Positions 10,366 through 18,753 of a stretch of 64,000 nt of DNA are shown here, piece after piece. A program made the position numbers and the translations under genes. The stretch spans positions 2,542,001-2,606,000 of the forward strand of contig NZ_CP054698.1 in assembly GCF_014023275.1 (NCBI RefSeq). The letters run 5' to 3'. The notes under the pieces were generated by a model. The model worked only from the letters and a program-made list of their open reading frames with translations. It made no database searches and was not told where the DNA came from. How positions within the stretch are numbered: position 1 is the first letter of the stretch; each line of letters begins with the position of its first letter. The stretch is from Nostoc edaphicum CCNP1411. Its GTDB lineage: Bacteria; Cyanobacteriota; Cyanobacteriia; Cyanobacteriales; Nostocaceae.

Positions 10366-11301
10366 CTAATTAGTTTCAAATAAATCTTGTAAATACTCTG
10401 GTGTGAGGGTATTGTTCCAACTCCACAAGCGATGCATTGTGTAGGTGAAGGTGAAGAGGAGAGTTGTTTTGTTGGTTAATGACCAAGCATTCCAGTTGAG
10501 GGTAGCCATCATGCGGCGGAGAGTACGAGTGAGGTTGTTACGTTGATAGTTTTGCGATCGCGTTTTGATCAGCGTGCGTCCAATTCGCATCAACCCAGTA
10601 TCAGGGAAAGTCCAGACTCCAAACCCCCAGAATTTGGTCATGTGGTTGATTTCATCCTGTGCTAGTTCTTCTAAAACATCCTGGAGTGCGCCAGTGGTGT
10701 GAGCCATCAACCAAATATAAAGACAGGTGGCACCGTATTCTGTAGCAATGCGGTGTAAGCCGTGGCGATATAAGTCTTCGTGAGCGTCATCTGTAGGAAG
10801 ATAGCTTCTAACAGTCCGAAGTTTTGGGGTAATTTTCTCGCCTGTTAATTGGGTGTAGACTTTGATTAATGCAGGTGTGTGCTGGCGTTCTTCCTTTTCC
10901 CACAAACCAAGTTCTAGCAGTTCACCATCTTCACCGACAGTTCCACCCACAAACCGAGCCATTTGAGGATGCAATTTTTCCAAATACTGCCGACTGGTTT
11001 GGGTATAGCCACGAATAGGAGCTTCTGTGTCCATTGCACCTATCAATATAGATAAAAATACCTCTGCGTCTAAGCCGATAATTTGATTGCGGTTAATCGT
11101 TTGCCAATCAATGGGTTTCCAGGGACGCGGTTGGGGATTAGCAAACTGTATCGGTAAATCTTGCAGACGATCATGTAGTTTTTCGACTGCAATATATTTG
11201 TCTATGAGTGAGCGAATGCGGCGCTGTGTTTGCAAGTAATAAGGGCTGGGATAGCTTTGACCTGCTAAGTCTTCTGTGATTGGGCTGAGGGTATTAAGCA
11301 T
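10366..11301 (-). CDS. Ferritin-like diiron protein, putative acyl desaturase or oxygenase
   Basis: This 311-residue, largely helical protein carries two diiron-type motifs: KEERQH (ExxH) near residue 136 and DEINH (ExxH) near residue 218, spaced as in ferritin-like carboxylate-bridged diiron enzymes. The sequence around them (LELGLWEKEERQHTPAL; VLEELAQDEINHMTKFW) resembles the soluble acyl-ACP desaturase fold. The substrate is unknown. There is no signal peptide or clear transmembrane segment. It lies just upstream of uppS on the same strand, so the pair may be an operon with a lipid theme, which is inference. Alternative roles within the ferritin-like superfamily cannot be excluded. Confidence 0.7.
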   Translation of the reverse strand: MLNTLSPITEDLAGQSYPSPYYLQTQRRIRSLIDKYIAVEKLHDRLQDLPIQFANPQPRPWKPIDWQTINRNQIIGLDAEVFLSILIGAMDTEAPIRGYTQTSRQYLEKLHPQMARFVGGTVGEDGELLELGLWEKEERQHTPALIKVYTQLTGEKITPKLRTVRSYLPTDDAHEDLYRHGLHRIATEYGATCLYIWLMAHTTGALQDVLEELAQDEINHMTKFWGFGVWTFPDTGLMRIGRTLIKTRSQNYQRNNLTRTLRRMMATLNWNAWSLTNKTTLLFTFTYTMHRLWSWNNTLTPEYLQDLFETN

Positions 11302-11398
11302 ATTTTTATACTTAAATTTTTATCTCTATGCCCAATAGCCTAAGCGATCGCACTTTGTTTTGTCAGTCGGCTGAAGTCGGCAGTTTTATGTGATAGGG

Positions 11399-11423
11399 TT
11401 GCAAAAGTCGGGGAAAAAGTTGG
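11399..11423 (+). repeat. 25-bp direct repeat, left copy
   Basis: TTGCAAAAGTCGGGG begins a 25-base sequence that recurs at 16216-16240 with two mismatches. The two copies bracket a 4.8-kb segment with both PIN toxin-antitoxin loci. Confidence 0.55.
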
Positions 11424-11552
11424 TTATAGAAAATTTGGGTTTCAAACCTTGCACTTCTAAGACGACTTTACAAAGTTAGAAGAGAGAATTGCAGAGAATG
11501 TGGCGAAATTGTTAGAACAAGGGTAGATAAAAGTTGAGTAACAGGATAAATC

Positions 11553-11792
11553 ATGAACGCTTATAAAACATATATCACCATTGCAGATCCAAAGCAGTTA
11601 GTATTATCTGATTTACCATTTAAAGCAGGACAGAGAGTTGAGGTGATTATTTTAACAGACGATAATCAAAAGATTACTTTAGCAGAAGAATTAAAAAAGT
11701 TATTCAAAGAAATACAAGCAATACACGCAGATAATCCTTTAACTGATGAAGAGATAGCAGCAGAAATTGAAGCTTATAGACGGGGAGAATGA
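11553..11792 (+). CDS. Antitoxin of a PIN-domain toxin-antitoxin pair
   Basis: This 79-residue protein is encoded immediately before a PIN-domain gene, and the two overlap by four bases (ATGA at 11789-11792), the classic toxin-antitoxin layout. Its N-terminus (YITIADPKQLVLSDLPFKAGQRVEVIIL) resembles the beta-strand swapped-hairpin or short DNA-binding antitoxins found with PIN_3 toxins. The C-terminal half is an acidic helix (ADNPLTDEEIAAEIEAYR), which would wrap the toxin. It should neutralise the toxin and repress the operon. I infer the function from context. Confidence 0.75.
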   Translation: MNAYKTYITIADPKQLVLSDLPFKAGQRVEVIILTDDNQKITLAEELKKLFKEIQAIHADNPLTDEEIAAEIEAYRRGE

Positions 11793-12202
11793 AAGTTATT
11801 ATTGATACTAATATCGTAATCTCTGCTGCTATAGCTGATAAAAATCCAGAGGCAGTGATTTTATTTGTGATTGCTAATTCTGCTTTTGAGTGGGTTGTAT
11901 CGGCAGAGATTATCGCAGAGTATAAAGAAGTTTTAAAGCGTCCTCGCTTAAAATTAACTGAGGCACAATACGAAAGATGGGTTTATTTAATTGATTCAGT
12001 GACAACACTAATTAATGTGGATGTGGAGGTTGATTTCCCCAGAGATAGGAAAGATGCAAAGTTTTTAGCTTGCGCTATTGCCGCAGGAGCAGATTTTTTT
12101 ATTACGGGTGATGCTGATTTTAATGAAGCGCAAACTTTGTTAAACACGACTATTATTTCTCTGTCTTTATTTAAAAGGTTAGTTTGTGATGTGAGGCAAT
12201 AA
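11789..12202 (+). CDS. PIN-domain toxin (putative endoribonuclease)
   Basis: The 137-residue protein is an intact PIN domain. The acidic residues that bind metal are visible: Asp in VIIDTNIVIS (residue 6), Glu in VVSAEIIAEY (near 40), Asp in KDAKFLACA (near 91) and Asp in FFITGDADF (near 109). PIN toxins of VapC type cleave tRNA or rRNA when freed from their antitoxin. It overlaps the antitoxin gene by four bases, so translation is coupled. Unlike the second PIN gene at 15127, this one is uninterrupted. Confidence 0.85.
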   Translation: MKVIIDTNIVISAAIADKNPEAVILFVIANSAFEWVVSAEIIAEYKEVLKRPRLKLTEAQYERWVYLIDSVTTLINVDVEVDFPRDRKDAKFLACAIAAGADFFITGDADFNEAQTLLNTTIISLSLFKRLVCDVRQ

Positions 12203-12380
12203 GCTTCAATCGACAAAGCTTTTCACTGCAACAACAATTTTTTGAAATCCCTTCTCGGCACTGATAAGGCGTTCTGATCCCAAATCACTCGATAAACTCT
12301 TTTTCCCGATTTGAAGTCACGATAAGAGCCTAGCCAGGGCGATCGCTCCCACCCTGACTAGGCTGAAATAGGATGTAGCG

Positions 12381-13637
12381 TTACCAGGGACCCCAAATAG
12401 CAAAGGTTATTCCTGGACTCTGGGTGTTGACAAACATCGTCTGACCATCGGGGGAGAAGCAGACACCGGCGAACTCTGATGTGTTGAGGGCATTCTTCGC
12501 AAACTTATAAAGACTGCCACTGGGAGTAATGCCCAGAATGTAATCCGTTCCATCCCCATCTTCACAGAGGAAAATATCCCGGTTGGGGAAAACCACAAGA
12601 TTGTCTGGATTGTCTAGCACACTAGAATTGTTGGGTTCAATATAGAGTTCAACGGTATTATTAGCGGGCGAATAACGCCAAATCTGCCCATTTCCAGAAC
12701 TACTACCACTCTTGCAAGTGAAGTAGACATAACCACCGCCATAAAAGATGCCTTCCCCACCTGAAAACCTAGCGGCACCGCTGTTATACCCTGCTGTTCT
12801 GACAGTATCAGATGTGGGATCAGGATTGCTAATCTGTACCCAGTTCACCGCCCTAGGCGTATTTTTTGGGAAACCCGTAGCTGTGTTGATTCCAGACGAC
12901 CCTATAATCCTTAAAGCGTATAGCGTGCCGCCAGCACTCAGGTTGTTGGTTTGGTTGGGAATGAAGCGGTAGAAAAGCCCATTACTCCGGTCTTCTGTCA
13001 TGTAGATATACCCTGTGTTGGGGTCTACAGCAGCAGCCTCGTGATTAAAACGCCCCATAGCGGTTAGTGGGACGGGGGTGACAAAAGTATTTGCACTACT
13101 GGGAACTTCAAACACATAACCATGCTTCTTGCCGTTATTGGTTTCAAAAGTTTCCTCGCAGGTTAACCATGACCCTGAAGGCGTAGGGCCACCGGCACAG
13201 TTGCGAATAGTTCCCGCTAGGACACCCCGATGTTCTACCAAGTTACGGGAAGAATTAACAACCAATTTAGTACAACCGCCCCTTGCATTTGTGTTGTACT
13301 TGCTGCCACTGGGAGCGCCCACACCGTTGCCAGAAGTACCGAGTTCATGATTGCGAATTAGAATCGTATTGCCATTAGACCCGGCAAAAGCACCCATCCC
13401 ATCGTGACCACCCGGCACTAAGTAACCATCATTCATTGTTTGGCCTGTTTCGGACAGTCTGCGGTAAGTGAATCCAGCTGGCAAATCTAATACTCCGTTG
13501 GGGTCAGTCACTAAATTGCCGTAGGGGCCAGCAGCGATCGCAGGTTTAGCATAAAATGCTTGCAAAGGAGATAGAAGGACAGCACCTGTAGCAGATGCCC
13601 CTGCCAGGGTAAAAAACTGACGTCTCGATAAATTCAA
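12381..13637 (-). CDS. Tat-exported PhoX-like (DUF839) phosphatase family protein
   Basis: The 418-residue protein begins MNLSRRQFFTLAGASATGAV: a twin-arginine (SRRQF) signal followed by a hydrophobic Ala-rich stretch and a likely cleavage after AKPAIA near residue 35. The mature part matches the PhoX/DUF839 beta-propeller family, with GGHDGMGAFAG, LIRNHELG, WLTCEET and FNHEAAAVDPNTGYIYMTED segments. PhoX enzymes are Ca2+/Fe-dependent periplasmic alkaline phosphatases that release phosphate from organic esters. At 418 residues it is shorter than many PhoX proteins, so phosphatase activity is likely but not certain. It stands alone, with 239 bases upstream and no visible Pho box that I would defend. 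Confidence 0.8.
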   Translation of the reverse strand: MNLSRRQFFTLAGASATGAVLLSPLQAFYAKPAIAAGPYGNLVTDPNGVLDLPAGFTYRRLSETGQTMNDGYLVPGGHDGMGAFAGSNGNTILIRNHELGTSGNGVGAPSGSKYNTNARGGCTKLVVNSSRNLVEHRGVLAGTIRNCAGGPTPSGSWLTCEETFETNNGKKHGYVFEVPSSANTFVTPVPLTAMGRFNHEAAAVDPNTGYIYMTEDRSNGLFYRFIPNQTNNLSAGGTLYALRIIGSSGINTATGFPKNTPRAVNWVQISNPDPTSDTVRTAGYNSGAARFSGGEGIFYGGGYVYFTCKSGSSSGNGQIWRYSPANNTVELYIEPNNSSVLDNPDNLVVFPNRDIFLCEDGDGTDYILGITPSGSLYKFAKNALNTSEFAGVCFSPDGQTMFVNTQSPGITFAIWGPW

Positions 13638-13876
13638 TGTCTACTCCCTGATGTTCTGGATGAGGCTTAAGTTGTTGCAAATAGCTAGCCTCAATTATCT
13701 AGGAAGAGTAAGTTTTTCAAATTAATAAGAGGTTAAAAAAAGATTATTCAATGCATTGAAGTAATACAAATTTATAAACTTATCTCTTTAATGTTTTTTC
13801 TTCAGCAAATTATTATTCGTATTTAATAAGTGAAGTTCCTATTCTATCGTTACAATTATGTAAAATTAATACAAAA

Positions 13877-14275
13877 ATGACAAAGCTACAAATTGGCTCT
13901 CCATCAGAAACAATAATAGACGCTCACAAATACTGGAACGCCACTGGTATTTTTCTAGAAATAGGAGCAACTTATAAGTTTGAAGTACAAGGAGAACAGT
14001 TTTGGTATGATGCCAAGATTAGAAGTGATGCAGATGGGTATACAAAACCGTGGCTAAGTTGGGCTGAGATGTTCCGAAGAAAACCAAACGAAAACTGGTT
14101 TTCCCTAATTGGGAATATTGGTCAATCTGGTGAACAAGAGTTCTTAATTGGAAAGAAATTGGAGAGATATAAAGCTTCTTCAAGTGGGGAGTTTTTTTGT
14201 TATGCCAATGATGTTCCAATAATGTATTTTAACAATCGTGGAACTTTAATTTTGACTATTACAAGATTGAGCTAA
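13877..14275 (+). CDS. LecA (PA-IL)-fold protein, putative lectin-like domain
   Basis: I assign this 132-residue protein by pattern. The segments YKFEVQGEQFWYDAKI, DADGYTKPW, NWFSLIGNIGQ, EFLIGKK and FFCYANDVPIMYFNNRG follow the order and spacing of the calcium-dependent galactose lectin LecA. LecA has a DGY-like loop, an IGNSG turn and a YNDVPGTYGNNSG loop that holds Ca2+ ligands. The NDV...NN loop near residues 112-121 is the most telling match. Sugar binding is inference. There is no signal peptide. The gene stands alone in an AT-rich accessory stretch. Confidence 0.5.
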   Translation: MTKLQIGSPSETIIDAHKYWNATGIFLEIGATYKFEVQGEQFWYDAKIRSDADGYTKPWLSWAEMFRRKPNENWFSLIGNIGQSGEQEFLIGKKLERYKASSSGEFFCYANDVPIMYFNNRGTLILTITRLS

Positions 14276-14361
14276 TTGAAGAAGAATTTAGGTGCGATTC
14301 GTTGTGTGGCAAAATCTCGGTAATCAGCCCGTAAATAACCCATTCCATAACGAAAAGGCTT

Positions 14362-14790
14362 ATGGTTAATAGCAAATATCCAGATGAGAGTAAGTGGATG
14401 TTCGTAAGACAGGATAATAACGCACCTGACGGTGAAAAGCAAGATTGCTACTATGGCACCTTAGAAGATTGTTTATGGCGTATGCGTGTATGTATAGCTG
14501 ATCAACTTAATGACGAAGCCATGCGAGAACTAGGTTATACATTTGATGAAGTCAGTAGAGCAGAAATATGGTTTGAGGAGCAAAAAGATTTTTGGGCGAA
14601 TACAGAGGATACTTCAAAAACGAGGCAATATGTAGCTGCAATGACAGAAAAGGCTGAACGAATTTTAGACTCTCTTCAAGCTAGAGTAAACGAGAAACTA
14701 CAAAGGATCAAAACCCAGTGTCTAACAGCAGGAATTGTTAGTACTACAAATTGGTTTATTAAATATAACGGTAATGACAATGAGGGGTAG
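14362..14790 (+). CDS. Hypothetical protein (142 aa)
   Basis: No family is recognised. The protein is soluble and acidic, with several Trp and Cys residues in the first half (KWMFVRQ, DCYYGTLEDCLWRMRVC) and a long helix in the second (TRQYVAAMTEKAERILDSLQ). It lies between the LecA-fold gene and the second antitoxin, on the same strand, with spacers of about 86 bases on each side. The composition looks coding throughout. Its role is unknown. Confidence 0.6.
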   Translation: MVNSKYPDESKWMFVRQDNNAPDGEKQDCYYGTLEDCLWRMRVCIADQLNDEAMRELGYTFDEVSRAEIWFEEQKDFWANTEDTSKTRQYVAAMTEKAERILDSLQARVNEKLQRIKTQCLTAGIVSTTNWFIKYNGNDNEG

Positions 14791-14876
14791 ATGGTGCTGA
14801 TGTTACCTAATGAGTTTTATTCTAGACGATTCGACGCGGACGATATACTTTAGGTAAACGTTCTAAGTTAGTGGCG

Positions 14877-15140
14877 ATGAAGAATTTTGAGATTCAGCTA
14901 GATGAAGAATATGCTCAAAAGCTTGCATATATTCAACAGGAGGCTGACCAAGATACAGTAGAGGCAATTAAATCTTCGATTGAACTGCGCTATCAACAAC
15001 TTCAGCAACAAAAAACAGATCCGTTAGCTAAACTCAAGCAAAGTAAATTTATCGGCTGTTTCAAAGGAGAAACTGACTTAGCTGCTAATTCGGAAACCAT
15101 TGTGCGATCGCTAATGCAAGAAAAGTATGATCATCGCTGA
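14877..15140 (+). CDS. Antitoxin of the second PIN toxin-antitoxin pair
   Basis: The 87-residue protein (ATG at 14877; a GTG two codons earlier is possible) overlaps the start of the PIN toxin gene by 14 bases. Its N-terminus, MKNFEIQLDEEYAQKLAYIQ, and the Gln-rich helix fit a ribbon-helix-helix type antitoxin. The C-terminal part (SKFIGCFKGETDLAANSE) is the usual toxin-binding segment of antitoxins paired with such PIN proteins. Because its toxin gene is now split by mini-elements, it may be an orphan antitoxin. It could still cross-neutralise a related toxin, which is inference. Confidence 0.75.
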   Translation: MKNFEIQLDEEYAQKLAYIQQEADQDTVEAIKSSIELRYQQLQQQKTDPLAKLKQSKFIGCFKGETDLAANSETIVRSLMQEKYDHR

Positions 15141-15230
15141 TACTGGCTTTTTCGTGGCACTTGGGAACCAAAACGATCAATACCATCAATTAGCACTACA
15201 AGTTTTAAATACTCTCAGTGAACCACTAGT

Positions 15231-15325
15231 TATAGCGTTTCCCAGGCAAATGAGGTACACCCAAATCTTGCTCACCAAGGTTAATAGCTTTAAAAACGTA
15301 CCTCACTAGATCGGGAACCGCTATA
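15231..15325. mobile_element. 95-bp TA-flanked mini-element (family A)
   Basis: Its ends are inverted: TATAGCGTTTCCC on the left and GGGAACCGCTATA on the right, with a second pair GAGGTAC / GTACCTC inside. It begins at a TA in the PIN gene, as IS630/mariner-type elements do. It encodes nothing. The segment at 26898-27062 has related ends. Confidence 0.8.
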
Positions 15326-15514
15326 CCCCTCTTCTGTCACTCTCCGAAAACATTTGCCTTTTCTAAAATCTAGAGCTTTTGTATAACAAGCGATTGCGCG
15401 ATTATTTTCTAATAACAAATACAAGTCCTATTTTTTTCTAATAGTATAGCTTGTATTGATTGCCTCATGAGGCTTCTAGCGATCACTTTCCCGGAAAGTG
15501 ACAGAAGAGGGATA
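15324..15514. mobile_element. MITE family B, copy 1
   Basis: This non-coding element is flanked by TA and has inverted ends of about 23 bases, read as TAYCCCTCTTCTGTCACT from each side. A 9-bp-arm palindrome TCACTTTCC / GGAAAGTGA lies near the right end. It is identical, by eye, to copy 2, which it abuts while sharing one TA. Confidence 0.9.
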
Positions 15515-15703
15515 CCCCTCTTCTGTCACTCTCCGAAAACATTTGCCTTTTCTAAAATCTAGAGCTTTTGTATAACAAGCGATTGCGCGATTATTTTCTA
15601 ATAACAAATACAAGTCCTATTTTTTTCTAATAGTATAGCTTGTATTGATTGCCTCATGAGGCTTCTAGCGATCACTTTCCCGGAAAGTGACAGAAGAGGG
15701 ATA
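15513..15703. mobile_element. MITE family B, copy 2
   Basis: Same element as copy 1, in the same orientation, and by eye identical to it. The period from copy to copy is exactly 189 bases. Confidence 0.9.
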
Positions 15704-15892
15704 CCCCTCTTCTGTCACTCTCCGAAAACTTTTGCCATTTCTGAATTCTAGAGCTTTTGTATAGCAAGCGATCGCGCGATTCTTTTCTAATAACAAATAC
15801 AAGACCTATTTTTTCTTAATAGTATAGCTTGTATTGATTGCCTCATGAGGCTTCTAGCGATCGCTCTCCCGGAGAGTGACAGAAGAGGGATA
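15702..15892. mobile_element. MITE family B, copy 3 (diverged)
   Basis: Third tandem copy, again 189 bases from the previous one. It differs at scattered bases (for example AGCGATCGCTCTCCC instead of AGCGATCACTTTCCC near the right end). Its final TA joins the 3' half of the PIN gene. Confidence 0.9.
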
Positions 15893-16215
15893 CTACTTAC
15901 CCTGTTATTACCGAAACTTGTTACCTTCTTCTTGCCAGAGGAGGTCGTAACAATGCTCAATGTAGTTTTTTGAGAGAGGTTGCACAGGAAGCATTTGAGG
16001 TGTTCGACTTACGAAGTCACCATATTACACGTATGGTTGAAGTTATGGAAAAATATGCAGATTTGCCAATGGATATGGCAGATGCTTCTCTGGTTGTTTT
16101 AGCAGAACATCTGGGACATGGACGGATTTTGACGCTTGATAAACGAGACTTTAATACCTATCGTTGGAATAACAGCAATCCTTTCAATAACTTGCTGCTG
16201 AATTTTGAATAAGGT

Positions 16216-16240
16216 TTGCAAAAGTCGGGAAAAAAGTCGG
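16216..16240 (+). repeat. 25-bp direct repeat, right copy
   Basis: Matches 11399-11423 at 23 of 25 positions. It starts four bases after the stop codon of the split PIN gene. Confidence 0.55.
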
Positions 16241-16332
16241 ATTCACAGAATCTTATCCGAAAACTCCAGCAGTATAACTGTAAAGTGATTTATAGTTGTC
16301 CCTAAAATCTGAACTCCCCTTGTCGTTACGCA

Positions 16333-18729
16333 ATGGACGCTGAAGCAGCATTAGCATGGTTAGACGCTACAATTCCCCCTCAGACTGGGGAACGGTTGAG
16401 CGATTTGCAAAAAGTGATTCTTGTGCAAGTTTGGTTGGGTAGAAAATACTTAGATATCGCTCATTCTTACGGTTGTACGGAAGGACACGCCAAGGATGCT
16501 GGTTCTCAGTTATGGAAGCTGCTTTCTAAAGTCTTGCGAGAAAAAATTACCAAGAGTAATTGTCGCGCTACTTTAGAACGGGTTCTGAGAAAAACAACTG
16601 CGATATCATCCAGTCTGATTGATTACTCGCGATCGCCACATCCCACCCCAAAATTAGAGGATACCAATTTTATTGGACGAACAGCAGCGATCGCTCACTT
16701 AAATACTTTGGTAAATCAAGGATCGAAAGTCATTGTCATCCAAGGTGAAGGCGGTTTAGGCAAAACCACTCTAGCGCAGCAATATCTGCAAACTCAGGGG
16801 TTTGACTTGGTTTTAGAACTGCTGATGGCGAAGGAAACGCAGAATATCACCCCCGCCGAACGAGTAGTAGAGGAATGGCTCAAACAAGATTTTGATCAAG
16901 AACCTGGGGTAGAATTTGGGGTGACATTGGGACGACTCAAGCGCCAACTCCACAATCGGCGAATTGGGGTATTAATCGACAATCTCGAACCTGCATTGGA
17001 TCAACAAGGTGGGTTAATTGCTTCCCACCGCAACTATGTAGAACTATTGCGGGTGTTGGCTGACGCTAGAGTGCAATCTGTTACTCTAATTACTAGCCGC
17101 GATCGCCTTTGTGAACCTGGGCTAAATGTGAATCACTATCGGCTTCCTGGCTTGGATCAAAGTGCATGGCAACAGTTTTTTAGCAACCGTGGGTTAACTA
17201 TCAACTCGCAAACTTTGCAAATCATGCATCGCACATACGGCGGTAATGCGAAAGCAATGGGAATTCTCTGCGGTTCAATTCAGGAGGATTTCGACGGTGA
17301 CATGGTTCTTTATTGGCAAGAAAATCATGCCGATCCTTTAGCAGCAACCGACTTAAAAAATTTAGCGGTAAGTCAAATCAATCGTCTGCAAGCCCTTGAT
17401 CCCCAAGCCTATCGCTTGCTTTGCCGTTTGGGATGTTATCGTTACCAAGATATACCGACCATCCCATCACAAGGGTTGTTTTGTTTACTGTGGGATGTCC
17501 CATCTGACCAACATCGCCAAATCATCGCCTCCTTGAGAAATCGGTCTTTGGTGGAGTGTGATAAAGGTGAATACTGGCTGCATCCGGTGATTCGGAAAGA
17601 AGCGATCGCACGTTTACGTCCCAGCGATGAATGGGAAATTGCCAACCACAAAGCCGCAGAATTTTGGACAGTTAGTATTAAGCAAATTGAAACCTTTAAA
17701 GATGCTTTGCAAGCTTTAGAAGCATATTATCACTACATCGAAATTAACGAATTTGAGTTGGCGGGAAAGGTCATTTTAAAAAGCCGAAATAATCAATGGC
17801 AACAGTTTTTGCCTCTTGGCAGTACGTTGTATCGGATGGGTTTAATTCAACCGATACTTGTGGCAATTAGTCAAGTTGTTAAAAATCTCGAAGATGACCA
17901 TAATCTTAGCGAACTTTATAATATATTGGGTGATTTATATTGGATAAATGGTAAGATTATTCAAGCGATCGCTTGTCAAGAAAAGACTATTACTCTGGCA
18001 AACCAAGCACTCAAATCACTTGTACCTCAGCCAGAAAATAAACATAAAGTTTACTATTTGAGAATGCTAGAAGTAGATTCTTTATTAAGTATTGGTCTTT
18101 ACAAAATAGATTTGTGGGAACTAGAGGCAGCCGCAAAGTTATTTCAACAAGTAATTTACCTTGCTCAAAATACCGAACATCATCGCTGGGCAGAGAAAGC
18201 TTCAGTCTGTTTAGCTTTGGTGTATTCTTATTTAGGTTTGCGTGATGCCTCATATCAATTAGCAGATGTAGCTTATCAAAATATTACGAATGAAAGATTG
18301 GTGGAACAGACTGGAAGATTTGTCTATTTCATGCAAATTTTGGGTCAAACCTACGTCAATTTAGGAGACTTTTCCCAGGCTAATCAAATATTCCACCAAG
18401 CCTTGACCTTTGCTGAAGAAAGTCACTATATGCAGGTAAAAGCCAAAACACTCAATGGTTTAGCAGAAATCCATCGGCAACAAACAGATTTTGCATTAGC
18501 TCTTGCTAATCATACAGAAGCAATCGAACTTTTGGATAAAATAGGAGCAAAATGTGATCTAGCAGAAGCTTATTTTCAATTGGGTTTAACTAATCAAAAG
18601 ATGGCCAAGTCTGATGAAAGTCAAATAAATTTTAATAGAGCAATTCAGCTATTTACAGAAATCAAAGCACCGAAACAAGTTGAAAAAATTTTCAACTTGC
18701 GGTGCTCAAATTTGTGTCACAGTAATTGA
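16333..18729 (+). CDS. STAND NTPase: HTH - NB-ARC - TPR protein
   Basis: The 798-residue protein has three parts. Residues 1-95 form the helix-turn-helix module found at the N-terminus of vWA-MoxR-associated proteins (LSDLQKVILVQVWLGRKYLDIA ... LWKLLSKVL). Residues about 110-450 are an NB-ARC ATPase with a P-loop in VIVIQGEGGLGKTTLAQQYL near residue 145 and a Walker B-like RIGVLIDNLE. The C-terminal 350 residues are TPR-like helices. STAND proteins of this kind sense a ligand through repeats and oligomerise to signal; several bacterial members act in phage defence, but no effector domain is visible here. It lies just beyond the toxin-antitoxin remnants in the accessory zone. Start ATG at 16333. 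Confidence 0.85.
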   Translation: MDAEAALAWLDATIPPQTGERLSDLQKVILVQVWLGRKYLDIAHSYGCTEGHAKDAGSQLWKLLSKVLREKITKSNCRATLERVLRKTTAISSSLIDYSRSPHPTPKLEDTNFIGRTAAIAHLNTLVNQGSKVIVIQGEGGLGKTTLAQQYLQTQGFDLVLELLMAKETQNITPAERVVEEWLKQDFDQEPGVEFGVTLGRLKRQLHNRRIGVLIDNLEPALDQQGGLIASHRNYVELLRVLADARVQSVTLITSRDRLCEPGLNVNHYRLPGLDQSAWQQFFSNRGLTINSQTLQIMHRTYGGNAKAMGILCGSIQEDFDGDMVLYWQENHADPLAATDLKNLAVSQINRLQALDPQAYRLLCRLGCYRYQDIPTIPSQGLFCLLWDVPSDQHRQIIASLRNRSLVECDKGEYWLHPVIRKEAIARLRPSDEWEIANHKAAEFWTVSIKQIETFKDALQALEAYYHYIEINEFELAGKVILKSRNNQWQQFLPLGSTLYRMGLIQPILVAISQVVKNLEDDHNLSELYNILGDLYWINGKIIQAIACQEKTITLANQALKSLVPQPENKHKVYYLRMLEVDSLLSIGLYKIDLWELEAAAKLFQQVIYLAQNTEHHRWAEKASVCLALVYSYLGLRDASYQLADVAYQNITNERLVEQTGRFVYFMQILGQTYVNLGDFSQANQIFHQALTFAEESHYMQVKAKTLNGLAEIHRQQTDFALALANHTEAIELLDKIGAKCDLAEAYFQLGLTNQKMAKSDESQINFNRAIQLFTEIKAPKQVEKIFNLRCSNLCHSN

Positions 18730-18753
18730 GTGACGTAGTGCAATACCAATTTA

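Larger units (their letters stand above)
15127..16212 (+). pseudogene. PIN-domain toxin gene interrupted by a stack of four mini-elements
   Basis: The first 106 bases (15127-15232) encode MIIADTGFFVALGNQ and onwards, ending SEPLV. The remaining 320 bases (15893-16212) continue TTYPVITETCYLLLARGG and run to NLLLNFE. Removing 15233-15892, with one copy of the duplicated TA, joins them in frame into a 141-residue PIN protein whose acidic residues are all present (D5, E near 46, D in DMADASL, D in LTLDKRDF). The insert carries stops, so the toxin cannot be made as a whole. The short frame at 15127-15309 is the 5' piece read into the insert, and the frame at 15970-16212 is the 3' piece. Confidence 0.9.

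Noticed and set aside
15324..15892. Three evenly spaced repeats considered as a CRISPR array
   Set aside because: The units are 189 bases, abut with no unique spacer, and have inverted ends flanked by TA; they are MITE copies.
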